A stretch of 62,287 bases of DNA from an uncultured Ruminiclostridium sp. (GTDB lineage: Bacteria; Bacillota; Clostridia; Oscillospirales; Ruminococcaceae), in NCBI GenBank assembly GCA_947629925.1, contig CANRFO010000013.1, positions 1-62,287 of the forward strand. Direction: 5' to 3'. The notes beneath the pieces were generated by a model. It ran no database searches, was not told where the DNA came from, and saw only the letters and a list, made by a program, of their open reading frames with translations. Position 1 is the stretch's first letter, and the number at the start of each line of letters is the position of its first letter. This document shows, piece after piece, positions 8,869-17,890 of this stretch. The translations under genes were made by a program, and so were the position numbers.

Positions 8869-9708
8869 ATGCAGGCTTTTCACATAATATCTACGGCGCC
8901 TTATTTTGCAAAACATGATAACGGCGCTTATTCTATGGATAAATTCGAGCTTTACAGCGCCGCTGTTTCTGCCTTGAACTGGCGCAGCTTCGGCGGAAAA
9001 ATTATTCTTGCCGCAGATACAAAAGGGGAAGAATATATCCGTTCCTTAGGCATTTCAGCTCTTTGGAACGAAATACGCACAGTTGTCCCCGACGACCTTG
9101 AGGGGATCGACCCGATTATGTTTTGGGCGGCAGGAAAGCTTTTTGCTCTTCGTGAAATAACCTCTCCCGCTGTGATGATGGATACTGATTTTATTGTGTG
9201 GAAAGCTCCTACGCTTCCAAAGGACAAGATCGTTGCGGCGCACCGCGAAGACCTTAACCCTTCGGTATATCCGTCGCTTGAATATTTTCGTTTCACACGT
9301 CCTTTTTCGACCGAAGGGATGAATACCGCCGTTTTGCCGCTCAATACTGCTTTTCTATATATACCCGATGAAAGCTTCAAACAGTATTATGTCAATCGTG
9401 CGATTGCCTTTATGAAATCCGCATATCGCTGCGGAGATAATCTTCGCTATATGGTTTTTGCCGAGCAGCGCCTTCTTGCAATATGCGCGGAAGAGTTCGG
9501 CATAGGTGTTGAAACGCTTATGAACAAAGACGAGCTTTTCTTTCCCCGTGATGATTTTACTCATCTTTGGGGCGCAAAGCAAGTAATGAGGAACGATACA
9601 GGCGGCATGAACGATTTCTGCCGACGGGCAAGGGAAAGAATAAAAAAAGATTACCCTGATTATGAATACATGATCCCGCTTATAGAAAGCTCTTTCTTTA
9701 AAAAATAA
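8869..9708 (+). CDS. Putative glycosyltransferase-like protein (GT-A type, DUF6734-like)
   Basis: 279 residues. ATG at 8869 is chosen because GAAAGGA lies just upstream; the earlier in-frame ATG at 8839 has no ribosome binding site and overlaps the previous gene. The middle carries MMDTDFIVW, which looks like the Asp-X-Asp metal/nucleotide-sugar motif of GT-A enzymes after a hydrophobic strand, and later a region GMNTAVLPLNTAFLYI typical of acceptor-side strands. It is soluble. It is translationally close to the GSF-repeat gene, so the repeat protein is a natural candidate acceptor. The glycosyltransferase call rests on the motif and general look only; the DUF name is a memory-based suggestion. 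Confidence 0.55.
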   Translation: MQAFHIISTAPYFAKHDNGAYSMDKFELYSAAVSALNWRSFGGKIILAADTKGEEYIRSLGISALWNEIRTVVPDDLEGIDPIMFWAAGKLFALREITSPAVMMDTDFIVWKAPTLPKDKIVAAHREDLNPSVYPSLEYFRFTRPFSTEGMNTAVLPLNTAFLYIPDESFKQYYVNRAIAFMKSAYRCGDNLRYMVFAEQRLLAICAEEFGIGVETLMNKDELFFPRDDFTHLWGAKQVMRNDTGGMNDFCRRARERIKKDYPDYEYMIPLIESSFFKK

Positions 9709-9712
9709 CGTT

Positions 9713-9746
9713 TCCGCAGGTCAAAGCACCTGCGGGATTTTGTTTT
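9713..9746 (+). terminator. Rho-independent terminator
   Basis: CCGCAGGT (9714-9721) pairs with ACCTGCGG (9728-9735), followed by GATTTTGTTTT. Ends the GSF-repeat/transferase transcript. Confidence 0.8.
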
Positions 9747-9826
9747 CACAAAATTTTTAAAATTCTTCAGATCCTTTTGTAAAGCCCGAAAAACTATCTT
9801 TCTATGATCGGATTTTTTGTCAGGTA

Positions 9827-9855
9827 TTGCAAAAAATACAATAATCTGCTATAAT
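9827..9855 (+). promoter_or_regulatory. Sigma-A promoter for M23 peptidase
   Basis: TTGCAA (9827-9832), 17-nt spacer, TATAAT (9850-9855). Confidence 0.65.
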
Positions 9856-9930
9856 AAGAAAAAATGTTACCGTTTTGTAATAATTTTTATGGATTTAGTG
9901 TAGTAAAGCAAACAGAAAGAAGTTACTGAC

Positions 9931-11661
9931 ATGAAAAATACGGAAAATACATCTTTGGGAAGCGCATTTGTTACTGCGATTGCGCTTTTCGGAGGTTACA
10001 TATTAAACACCCTGTACATAGCGTTCAGTTACCTCGGAAAGGGAACAGTCTCGTTTTTTAAAATGCTGTGGAATGCCTCTCGCCGATTCAGACACTGGGC
10101 GGCGTCGCTGCTCAAAAAGCTGGGAAGAAATATCCTCAGCCTTGGATACAAAATATCTCATGCCGTTAAAAGACCGTTTAAGGTTATCAAGGAAGAAAAA
10201 GAACATAACGGCGGAAAAGTTTCCTTTAAAACCGCCGCTTCGGTGGCAGGAAAAGTGCTTTTCGGAAAAAACGGCGTTTTTGTTACTGTTTTTAACATTG
10301 TTGTCCCTGCTGTGAGCGTTTTCTTCCTATTCAGCGTTATAACCTACTCAAGCTCCCTGACCTACGCTGTTAAGCTTACAGTAAACGGTCAGTTCCTCGG
10401 CTATATCGAAAATGAACAGGTATTCCTTGACGCACAGGAGGTGCTTCAGGACAGAATAAGTTACCTCGGAAGGGATATCGACATTGAAGCCGTTCCTTCC
10501 TATTCAATAGAAAAGATAGGATACAGCGACACCTTGAACAAGTATCAGATAGTTGACCTTATTCTGCGCAATTCGGGCGTAAATCTGGACTACGGATACG
10601 GATTTTATATCAACGATACTTTTTACGGCGCTTTGATGGATTTCACAAAAGTGAAAGAGACCCTTGAATCTCTCCTTGAGGAATACAAAACCGACAATGA
10701 AAGTGAAGTCATCGCGTTTGTAGATGAAATAAGATTTGATGAACCCGGCCTTTACCTTTCCGACAGCTTTATTGATGAGGACTGGCTTATCGGACTGCTT
10801 AAAGGCAAGCGTCAGGAAGCAATGTATTACGAGGTTGAATATGGCGACAGTCACCTGCTTATTGCCGATTATTTGGGTAAAAGCATGAGCGAGCTGGAGT
10901 TAATGAACCCCGGTTTTACGGACAGAGACCTTCATGTGGGAGACAAAATAAAATACAGCGAAGAAGTCCCTTTCCTTTCAGTCAGCATCACAAGGACGGA
11001 GGTATATAACGTCCAGTCAAATTATTCCACCGAAACTTATAACGACAACACGATATACGAAGGCTCCTCACGGAAGATGAGGGAAGGGGAATACGGCGAG
11101 AACCGTGTTACCGCAGACGTAACTTATGTAAACGGTAAGGAAACGAACCGCACTGTAAAACAGGTTACCGTGGTAAAAGAGCCTGTCAGCGAGCTTATCG
11201 CCATAGGCACCAGACCCACTCCCGCAGGCACCTTCAAGGACGAGACCGCCGCATTTGGAAAGCTCCTTTGGCCTGTAAACGGCGGATACATAAGCCAGTG
11301 GACGCATTGGGACGGCGGTTACTACGGTCATGAGGGAATAGATATAGCAGGTGTAAACTACGGCGATCCTGTTTACGCAGGAGCGAGCGGCGTAGTTACA
11401 TACGCGGGTTGGTATTACGGACTTGGAAACTATGTTGAGATATATCACCCTGATCTGGGAATTTCCAGCGGTTACGCCCATAACAGTTCGATTTATGTTT
11501 CAGTAGGTCAGCAGGTCTCACAGGGCGAATGTATTTCGGCAGCAGGAGCAACAGGCGTTGCATACGGCGTTCACGTTCACCTTGCAGTAAAAGTGAGCGG
11601 AGTAAACGTAAATCCCAGACCATACCTTGATTATTCGGGTCACTCGATAAACATTTTCTGA
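9931..11661 (+). CDS. Membrane-anchored LysM-G5-M23 peptidoglycan endopeptidase
   Basis: 576 residues. A cationic cytoplasmic region (about 1-110) precedes one membrane segment (about 112-140), then an extracellular part with a LysM domain (about 305-350, ending MNPGFTDRDLHVGDKIKY), a G5 domain (about 355-428), and a C-terminal M23 lysostaphin-type domain (about 445-570). The M23 zinc motifs are present: HEGIDIA (HxxxD) and HVHLAV (HxH). It should cut peptide cross-links in peptidoglycan, with LysM and G5 binding the wall. The long positively charged N-terminal tail before the anchor is unusual for the family. It has its own promoter and terminator, so it is a single-gene unit. Confidence 0.9.
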   Translation: MKNTENTSLGSAFVTAIALFGGYILNTLYIAFSYLGKGTVSFFKMLWNASRRFRHWAASLLKKLGRNILSLGYKISHAVKRPFKVIKEEKEHNGGKVSFKTAASVAGKVLFGKNGVFVTVFNIVVPAVSVFFLFSVITYSSSLTYAVKLTVNGQFLGYIENEQVFLDAQEVLQDRISYLGRDIDIEAVPSYSIEKIGYSDTLNKYQIVDLILRNSGVNLDYGYGFYINDTFYGALMDFTKVKETLESLLEEYKTDNESEVIAFVDEIRFDEPGLYLSDSFIDEDWLIGLLKGKRQEAMYYEVEYGDSHLLIADYLGKSMSELELMNPGFTDRDLHVGDKIKYSEEVPFLSVSITRTEVYNVQSNYSTETYNDNTIYEGSSRKMREGEYGENRVTADVTYVNGKETNRTVKQVTVVKEPVSELIAIGTRPTPAGTFKDETAAFGKLLWPVNGGYISQWTHWDGGYYGHEGIDIAGVNYGDPVYAGASGVVTYAGWYYGLGNYVEIYHPDLGISSGYAHNSSIYVSVGQQVSQGECISAAGATGVAYGVHVHLAVKVSGVNVNPRPYLDYSGHSINIF

Positions 11662-11668
11662 TAAACTT

Positions 11669-11701
11669 AAAGCAGACATATAATGTGTCTGCTTTATTTT
11701 T
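11669..11701 (+). terminator. Rho-independent terminator
   Basis: AAAGCAGACA (11669-11678) pairs with TGTCTGCTTT (11686-11695), followed by ATTTTT. Ends the M23 gene. Confidence 0.85.
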
Positions 11702-11708
11702 CAGCACA

Positions 11709-11779
11709 AAAGTATACAAGAAAAGTATACGATTTTTGTATAAAATCCTATTGTCAAAAGCGGACAAAAGTGGTATAAT
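11709..11779 (+). promoter_or_regulatory. copA promoter with upstream direct repeat
   Basis: TTGTCA (11751-11756), 17-nt spacer, TATAAT (11774-11779). Upstream, AAAGTATAC occurs twice 13 nt apart (11709-11717 and 11722-11730); the core GTATAC is itself a palindrome. This could be a regulator site, but it does not match the CopY (TACAnnTGTA) or typical CsoR operators. Confidence 0.6.
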
Positions 11780-11848
11780 TTAGAAAAGCGATAAAACGCC
11801 TTTTTCTGCAAAAGCTAATTAAAACATTTCCGAAAGGATAGCATAAAA

Positions 11849-14410
11849 ATGGAAACCCCCTCAAATCTGATAAAGGAACGCTATAACGTTGGCGGAATGA
11901 CCTGCTCCGCCTGCTCCGCCCATGTGGAAAAAGCTGTGAGCAAGGTAAACGGCGTCGCCAAAGCAGAAGTAAATCTCCTCACCAATTCTATGACCGTTCA
12001 GTACGACCCGTCGGTCTGCGGCAAAAACGATATAATCCGCGCAGTAGAGGAGGGCGGCTATACCGCCTCTCTCCCCACTCCGAAAAGAGCCGAGGAAAAG
12101 CGGGAAAGCCCTGCCGAGCTGCGTCAGCGTGAGTTTAAGTCGATGCGTAGCCGCCTTATCCTGTCCGTAATATTTTTAGTCCCTCTTTTTTACATCTCAA
12201 TGGGACATATGCTGGGACTTCCTCTGCTGTCCTTTTTGCACGGCGTGGAAAATTCCCTTATTTTCGCCTTTACGCAGCTTCTCCTTGCCCTTCCTATCGT
12301 GCTGATAAACAAGCATTATTTTGTCAACGGCTTTCGCAATCTGATAAAAGGCTCGCCAAATATGGACACGCTGATAGCCTTAGGCTCAGGCGCAGCCCTT
12401 GTTTACGGCATTTTTGCGATATACCGCATAGGCTGGGGCTTGGGACACGGCGATACTGCCCTTGCCGAAAAGTATATGATGAGCCTTTATTTTGAAAGCT
12501 CAGGCACGATACTCACCCTTATTTCGGTGGGAAAAATGCTGGAGGCGCGGGCAAAGGGAAAAACCTCCTCCGCAATAGAAAAGCTGCTTGACCTTGCACC
12601 CAAAACGGCGGTAGTGGAGCGTGACGGCGTTGAGCTGACCGTTTCGCCCGACGAGATAGCAAAGGACGACATCGTAATAGTCAGAGCAGGTGAAAGCGCA
12701 GCGGTAGACGGAATTATCGTTGAAGGCAGCGGCACTCTCGACCAGTCCGCCGTCACAGGCGAAAGCATAGGCGTAGAAAAAACCGTTGGCGACAGTGTTA
12801 TCGCCGCCTCGATAAATAAAAGCGGCTACTTTAAAATGCGCGCTCAGCGTGTAGGCGACGAAACAACGCTGGCTCAGATAATCCGCCTTGTAGAGGACGC
12901 CACAGGCTCAAAAGCCCCCATAGCAAAGCTGGCGGATAAAATAAGCGGAATTTTTGTTCCCGTTGTGATAACGATAGCAGTAATAGCGGGAATTGCATGG
13001 CTTATAGCTGGCGAGACCGCCGAAACTGCCCTTTCCACCGCTATTTCTGTACTTGTCATCTCCTGCCCCTGCGCCTTGGGACTTGCAACCCCCGTCGCGA
13101 TAATGGCAGGAACAGGCAAAGGCGCAGAAAACGGTATTCTGATAAAATCCGCCGCCGCCCTTGAGACCGCCCATAAAGTCAAAGTGGTGGTAATGGACAA
13201 AACAGGAACTATAACCACAGGCAAGCCCTCCGTCACCGCCCTGAAGCCCGCCGACGGCATAACGGAATCCCATCTGCTCACCGTTGCTGCAAGCCTTGAG
13301 AAAAAATCCGAACACCCCTTAGCCGAGGCAGTCCTCGCCTGTGCCGAGGAAAACAAGATAACTCTTTCTTCCGCCGAGGACTTCAAGGCAGTTTTCGGCA
13401 AAGGCGTGTCCGCAGTGATAAACGGCAAGACCTGTCTTGCAGGCAACGCCGCCCTGCTCGCTGACAACAATATTTCTCTCATTGAATGGCAGTCCGCCGC
13501 CGACAGTCTTGCAGACGAGAGCGCAACGCCCCTGTTCATCACCGAAAACGGCAATATTATCGGCATTATCGGCGTAGCCGACACGGTAAAGCCCACCGCC
13601 GCCGAAACCATATTTGAACTTAAATCAATGAATATTCAGGTAGTAATGCTCAGCGGCGACAACAAGCGCACTGCCGAGGCAGTAGGGAAGCGTCTTGGCA
13701 TTGATCGAGTGATTTCCGAAGTCCTCCCACAGGATAAAGAACGTGTTATTCGTCAGCTTCAGGAGGAAGGAAACCTTGTTGCAATGGTAGGCGACGGTAT
13801 AAACGACGCTCCCGCCCTTGCCCGTGCCGATGTGGGAATGGCGATAGGCGCAGGCACAGACATAGCCATAGACAGTGCCGACATCGTTCTTATGAAAAAC
13901 AGCCTGCTTGACGTTTCAGGCGCAATTTCACTCAGCAAAGCCGTAATGCTCAATATAAAGGAAAATCTTTTCTGGGCGTTTTTCTACAACGCTCTGGGAA
14001 TACCCCTTGCGGCAGGCGCGTTCGTGCCGCTTTTAGGCTGGCACCTTGACCCTATGTTCGGCGCGCTTGCCATGAGCCTGTCCAGCTTTTGCGTAGTGAT
14101 GAACGCCCTGCGCTTAAAGCTGTTCAGATTCAAGCACAAAACCGCAGAGCAGTCAGCTGCTCCTGCGGAAAATAATAAAATCACAGTGAAAGGAACTAAT
14201 GAAATGACAAAAACAATAATAGTTGAAGGAATGAGCTGCGGACATTGTGTAGCTCATGTGGAAAAATCCCTTAACGCCATCGACGGCGTTACCGCCAAGG
14301 TAGACCTTGAAACCAAGACCGTCGCCGTTCAGCTTTCAAAGGAGGTTTCCGACGAAACTCTCCGCAAAGCGGTCGAAGACGCAGGCTACGAAGTATCCTC
14401 AATAAGCTGA
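11849..14410 (+). CDS. copA: Copper-exporting P1B-ATPase with N- and C-terminal HMA domains
   Basis: 853 residues. Order: HMA domain with GMTCSACSAH (about 16-25), eight membrane helices, the copper-transport motif SCPCALGLATP, phosphorylation motif DKTGT, hinge GDGINDAPALARADVG, then a linker and a second HMA domain at the C-terminus with GMSCGHCVAH. It pumps Cu(I) out of the cytoplasm at ATP cost. CopA proteins normally carry HMA domains only at the N-terminus; the C-terminal one looks like a fused CopZ chaperone. An internal ribosome binding site and ATG precede it. Its own promoter and the terminator after 14410 make it monocistronic. Confidence 0.95.
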   Translation: METPSNLIKERYNVGGMTCSACSAHVEKAVSKVNGVAKAEVNLLTNSMTVQYDPSVCGKNDIIRAVEEGGYTASLPTPKRAEEKRESPAELRQREFKSMRSRLILSVIFLVPLFYISMGHMLGLPLLSFLHGVENSLIFAFTQLLLALPIVLINKHYFVNGFRNLIKGSPNMDTLIALGSGAALVYGIFAIYRIGWGLGHGDTALAEKYMMSLYFESSGTILTLISVGKMLEARAKGKTSSAIEKLLDLAPKTAVVERDGVELTVSPDEIAKDDIVIVRAGESAAVDGIIVEGSGTLDQSAVTGESIGVEKTVGDSVIAASINKSGYFKMRAQRVGDETTLAQIIRLVEDATGSKAPIAKLADKISGIFVPVVITIAVIAGIAWLIAGETAETALSTAISVLVISCPCALGLATPVAIMAGTGKGAENGILIKSAAALETAHKVKVVVMDKTGTITTGKPSVTALKPADGITESHLLTVAASLEKKSEHPLAEAVLACAEENKITLSSAEDFKAVFGKGVSAVINGKTCLAGNAALLADNNISLIEWQSAADSLADESATPLFITENGNIIGIIGVADTVKPTAAETIFELKSMNIQVVMLSGDNKRTAEAVGKRLGIDRVISEVLPQDKERVIRQLQEEGNLVAMVGDGINDAPALARADVGMAIGAGTDIAIDSADIVLMKNSLLDVSGAISLSKAVMLNIKENLFWAFFYNALGIPLAAGAFVPLLGWHLDPMFGALAMSLSSFCVVMNALRLKLFRFKHKTAEQSAAPAENNKITVKGTNEMTKTIIVEGMSCGHCVAHVEKSLNAIDGVTAKVDLETKTVAVQLSKEVSDETLRKAVEDAGYEVSSIS
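14204..14410 (+). CDS. Possible internal start giving a free CopZ-like chaperone
   Basis: Within copA, in the same frame, AAAGGAA (14189-14195) lies 8-9 nt before ATG at 14204 (codon 786). Translation from here would give a 68-residue HMA protein (MTKTIIVEGMSCGHCVAHVE at its start), exactly CopZ in length and content. The residues just before it (ENNKITVKGTNE) look like a translated former intergenic spacer. I infer fusion of copA and copZ with retention of the copZ start. Whether the internal start is used cannot be seen from sequence. Confidence 0.5.
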   Translation: MTKTIIVEGMSCGHCVAHVEKSLNAIDGVTAKVDLETKTVAVQLSKEVSDETLRKAVEDAGYEVSSIS

Positions 14411-14444
14411 AAGGAAACAGCAAAAAAATAAAGATTTGACAAAA

Positions 14445-14498
14445 ACCGCCCTGCCGTGAGAAAACCAACGTTTTCCTGCGGCAGGGCGGTCAATATTT
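14445..14498. terminator. Bidirectional terminator between copA and pckG
   Basis: ACCGCCCTGCCG (14445-14456) pairs with CGGCAGGGCGGT (14479-14490); a T-rich tract follows on plus. On minus the hairpin is followed by TTTTTGTC, so it serves both convergent genes. Confidence 0.85.
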
Positions 14499-14508
14499 TA
14501 TTTTGTTT

Positions 14509-16317
14509 TTATCCGAGTCTTGCTTCAAGAGCAGCAAGCTGCTTCTTCATCTCTTCGGGGAGCTTGTCGCCGAATTTCGCATAAAATTCTTTTATGCTCT
14601 TTACGTCATCTTTCCAGCAGTCAACATCTACGGAAAGGAGTTCCTTTACAACGTCAACGGTGATTCCGTCGCCTTCAAGTCCCTCAATGTTTATATCTTC
14701 AGGCTTAGGCTCGTAGCCGATAGCGGTCTCAACTGCGTCTACCTTGCCCTCTACACGCCGGATTATCCAGTCGAGGACGCGCATGTTGTCGCCGAAACCG
14801 GGCCAGATGAAGTGGCCTTCGTCGTCAGTCCTGAACCAGTTTACGTTGAATATCTTAGGAGCGTTTTCGCCAAGCTTTACGCCCATATCTACCCAGTGCT
14901 GCCAGTAATCAGCCATATTGTAGCCGCAGAAGGGAAGCATTGCCATAGGGTCACGGCGTACAACGCCTACTGCGCCTGCTGCTGCGGCGGTAGTTTCAGA
15001 CGCCATTATTGAGCCAACGAACACGCCGTGGTTCCAGTCAAAGCTCTGATATACCAGAGGAGCGGTCTTTGCTCTGCGTCCGCCGAATATCATAGCGGAA
15101 ATGGGAACGCCCTGAGGATTGTTGAATTCCTTGGAAATGCAGGGACAGTTCTCCGCAGGAGCGGTAAAGCGGCTGTTGGGGTGAGCCAGCTTCTGAGGCT
15201 TGCCGTCTGCGCCGATAACTGCGGTGTATTCCTTGCCGTTTACCTTTGCGCCTTTCCATTCGGTAGCATTTACGGGAGGATTCTTGTCAAGTCCTTCCCA
15301 CCATACGGTGTTGTCGTCGTTGTTTATTGCAACGTTTGTGAAGATCGTGTTCTTCTTTGTGGATTCAAGAGCGTTGAAGTTGGACTTTGCGTTTGTTCCT
15401 GGAGCAACGCCGAAGAAGCCGTTCTCAGGGTTGATAGCGTACAGCTTGCCGTCCTCGCCCTGCTTAAGCCATGCGATATCGTCGCCTACTGTCCATACCT
15501 TGTAGCCCTTGTTTCTATATCCCTCAGGAGGAATGAGCATCGCAAGGTTGGTCTTGCCGCAGGCAGAGGGGAATGCGGCGGTAACATACTTGATGTCGCC
15601 GTCGGGCTTTTCGATACCGAGGATAAGCATATGCTCAGCCATCCAGCCTTCCTTCCAGCCCTGATAAGAAGCGATACGAAGGGCAAAGCACTTTTTGCCC
15701 AACAGAACGTTTCCGCCGTAAGCGGAGTTTATGCTCCAGATAGTGTTGTCCTCAGGGAACTGAACGATATATCTTCCCTCAGGGTCAACATCCGCCTTGG
15801 AGTGAAGTCCTCTTACGAAGTCGTTGCTTTCGTCGCCAAGGTTCTTGAACGCCTGAGCGCCCATTCTGGTCATTATATCCATATTCAGTACAACGTAGAT
15901 AGAGTCGGTCAGCTCAACGCCCACCTTTGCAAGAGGAGAACCGATAGGTCCCATGGAATAAGGGATAACGTACATGGTCCTTCCCTTCATAACTCCGTCG
16001 TACATAGGAGTCAGCTTTGCGTACATTTCCTTGGGGTCGCACCAGTTGTTGGTAGGACCTGCGTTTTCTTTCTTGCTTGTGCAGATAAAAGTCCTGTCCT
16101 CAACACGGGCTACATCGTTGGGCTTGGTTCTGTGATACAGGCAGCCCGGGAGCTTTTCGGGGTTGAGTCTCTGCATTTCGCCTGTGGCTACGGCTTCGTC
16201 TCTGAGAGCGTTGAGCTGCTCTTCGCTGCCGTCGATCCAGACTACTTTGTCGGGCTTTGTGAGAGCCTGCATTTCCTCTACCCATTTCAATACATTCTGA
16301 TTGTTTGTCATCGGCAT
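14509..16317 (-). CDS. pckG: Phosphoenolpyruvate carboxykinase (GTP)
   Basis: 602 residues, the normal length of GTP-dependent PEPCK. The P-loop FPSACGKTNLAML binds GTP, RTMYVIPYSMGP is a family block, and the Mn-binding/lid segments are intact. It interconverts oxaloacetate and PEP; in anaerobes it often fixes CO2 towards succinate. The first ATG of MPMTNN is preceded by AAAGGAG at about 9 nt. Own promoter at 16391-16419. Confidence 0.96.
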   Translation of the reverse strand: MPMTNNQNVLKWVEEMQALTKPDKVVWIDGSEEQLNALRDEAVATGEMQRLNPEKLPGCLYHRTKPNDVARVEDRTFICTSKKENAGPTNNWCDPKEMYAKLTPMYDGVMKGRTMYVIPYSMGPIGSPLAKVGVELTDSIYVVLNMDIMTRMGAQAFKNLGDESNDFVRGLHSKADVDPEGRYIVQFPEDNTIWSINSAYGGNVLLGKKCFALRIASYQGWKEGWMAEHMLILGIEKPDGDIKYVTAAFPSACGKTNLAMLIPPEGYRNKGYKVWTVGDDIAWLKQGEDGKLYAINPENGFFGVAPGTNAKSNFNALESTKKNTIFTNVAINNDDNTVWWEGLDKNPPVNATEWKGAKVNGKEYTAVIGADGKPQKLAHPNSRFTAPAENCPCISKEFNNPQGVPISAMIFGGRRAKTAPLVYQSFDWNHGVFVGSIMASETTAAAAGAVGVVRRDPMAMLPFCGYNMADYWQHWVDMGVKLGENAPKIFNVNWFRTDDEGHFIWPGFGDNMRVLDWIIRRVEGKVDAVETAIGYEPKPEDINIEGLEGDGITVDVVKELLSVDVDCWKDDVKSIKEFYAKFGDKLPEEMKKQLAALEARLG

Positions 16318-16390
16318 TGGTTTTTTCTCCTTTTCTTTTGTTTAATTTTATGCCTTTTCAGGCAGTTGTTGGATAATCAATAACAATACT

Positions 16391-16419
16391 ATTATATAAC
16401 ATTTTTCGCGGCGGGTCAA
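16391..16419 (-). promoter_or_regulatory. pckG promoter
   Basis: TTGACC (16419-16414), 17-nt spacer, TATAAT (16396-16391) on the minus strand. Confidence 0.7.
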
Positions 16420-16454
16420 TAGCAATTTGTTAAATTTTAGTGAAAAGCCATAAT

Positions 16455-16488
16455 GGAAAAGCCGTTCTTCTCTTGTAAGAACGGCTCT
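16455..16488 (-). terminator. Terminator after alanine carrier gene
   Basis: AGCCGTTCTT (16486-16477 read on minus) pairs with AAGAACGGCT (16469-16460), followed by TTTTCC. It lies just after the AGCS stop. Confidence 0.75.
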
Positions 16489-16492
16489 GAAT

Positions 16493-17833
16493 TTATACGG
16501 GATTTTTTTGACGTTTTCTGAACTTCCGCAAAAAAATATTCGGAAGCGTCACCTGAGAAGAAAGCATAAGTATCGCGGGCAGGTTCGGGACCGCCATTAT
16601 TCCGTTCAGCAGGTCGCAAAGCTGCCAGATAGTCTCAAGGTTCATTGTTGCTCCTATCGGCGTTGCCAGAGCGAACAGAAGCAGATACAGCTTTTTGCCT
16701 TTTCCGCCTGTCAGATATTCCAGTGAGGACGAACCGTATACCGACCAGCCCGCCGCAGTAGTTACTGCAAAAAGCGTTATCGCTATTGCCACGAAGGAGG
16801 CTGAAAAGTCTCCGAAAATAAACGAAAAGGCATAAACGGCGTTGTTTATTCCGTCGTCGGCGACCCTGTCCGCTCCTGTGACAAGCAGAGTGAGCGCAGT
16901 CAGCGTACACATAACTATCGTGTCAAAAAAGACTTGCAGCATAGCCCACATTCCCTGCTTTTCGCTGTCGTTGGAGGAGGTGGCGGTATTCAGCATTACC
17001 GTACTGCCCAGCCCTGCCTCATTTGAGAAAATACCGCGGCGAAAGCCCCAGCTCATACTTCTCAGCATTACCGAACCGAAGATCCCTCCTGCGGCGGCGC
17101 GAAAATCAAAAGCCTCTGTTATTATGCGCAGGAAAACGGTTGGGAGAGATGTTACGTTCATAGCTATAACTATGATACAGCCGAGAACATATATCGCAGA
17201 TACAACGGGTATCAGCTTTTCTGTTACCTTGCCGAACAGCCTGACGCCGCCGAAAATAAGGATAGCAAGAATTATGGCGGCAACTGCGCCGATAATGGGC
17301 TTCGGAACAGAAAAGGCGCTGTTTAGGGCGTTGGACATGGCGTTTATCTGGGTCATATTGCCCATACCTATTGCCGCAACTGCGCAAAGGACGGCATACA
17401 GCTTGCCTGCTTTATCTGTGCCGAAAGCGGCGGTTATGTAGTGGAATGCGCCGCCGAAATAACTGCCGTCGGGTCGGGTCTTGCGGTATTTCATTCCCAG
17501 AACGTTTTCAGCATAGCAGGTAGCCATTCCAAGAAAGGCGGACAAAAGCATCCAGAATACCGCTCCCGCTCCGCCTATCGCAACAGCCGCTCCCACTGCG
17601 ACTATGTTTCCCGTGCCGAGAGTGGTTGCTAAAGCGGAGGTGAGGGTCTGCAAGGGAGAAAGATTTTTTCCGTCGTCGGACTTTTCTCCGCTGAAAAGAG
17701 TTGATTTGAAGATCCCTTTTAAGTTGGTGAATTGTGAAAAGCGAAGCTTTACGGTGAACACTGCCCCTGTCAGCAGGTATATTATAAGCATGGGAGGTCC
17801 CCATATTATATTGTCGTTAAGCCATTGTATCAT
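16493..17833 (-). CDS. AGCS family sodium:alanine/glycine symporter
   Basis: 446 residues, about 11 membrane helices. Family blocks are visible: GTGNIVAVGAAVAIGGAGAV near residues 75-95 and RGIFSNEAGLGS (about 266-277), the Na+/substrate-binding signature. It imports alanine or glycine with Na+. Both sides carry terminator hairpins, so it is likely a single-gene unit. Confidence 0.93.
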   Translation of the reverse strand: MIQWLNDNIIWGPPMLIIYLLTGAVFTVKLRFSQFTNLKGIFKSTLFSGEKSDDGKNLSPLQTLTSALATTLGTGNIVAVGAAVAIGGAGAVFWMLLSAFLGMATCYAENVLGMKYRKTRPDGSYFGGAFHYITAAFGTDKAGKLYAVLCAVAAIGMGNMTQINAMSNALNSAFSVPKPIIGAVAAIILAILIFGGVRLFGKVTEKLIPVVSAIYVLGCIIVIAMNVTSLPTVFLRIITEAFDFRAAAGGIFGSVMLRSMSWGFRRGIFSNEAGLGSTVMLNTATSSNDSEKQGMWAMLQVFFDTIVMCTLTALTLLVTGADRVADDGINNAVYAFSFIFGDFSASFVAIAITLFAVTTAAGWSVYGSSSLEYLTGGKGKKLYLLLFALATPIGATMNLETIWQLCDLLNGIMAVPNLPAILMLSSQVTLPNIFLRKFRKRQKNPV

Positions 17834-17841
17834 AAAAATAC

Positions 17842-17876
17842 CCCCTGCTTGTCAAGTATATGCTGACAGGCAGGGG
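17842..17876 (-). terminator. Terminator between flavoprotein and alanine carrier genes
   Basis: CCCCTGCCTGTCA (17876-17864) pairs with TGACAAGCAGGGG (17854-17842) with one G-U pair, followed by GTATTTTTA on the minus strand. It ends the flavoprotein transcript and lies only 8 nt before the AGCS start, so an attenuator role for the carrier is possible. Confidence 0.65.
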
Positions 17877-17890
17877 AAAATGTGGAATTG

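Noticed and set aside
11760-11770. GCGGACAAAA in the copA promoter, like the integrase arm word
   Set aside because: Single copy, far from any att site, inside a -35/-10 spacer; chance match. The copy in the integrase gene near 54860 was dismissed likewise.
15028-16383. Open frame of 451 codons on plus, opposite pckG
   Set aside because: Antisense shadow of a highly conserved gene with strong codon bias; no start signal and no recognisable domain.
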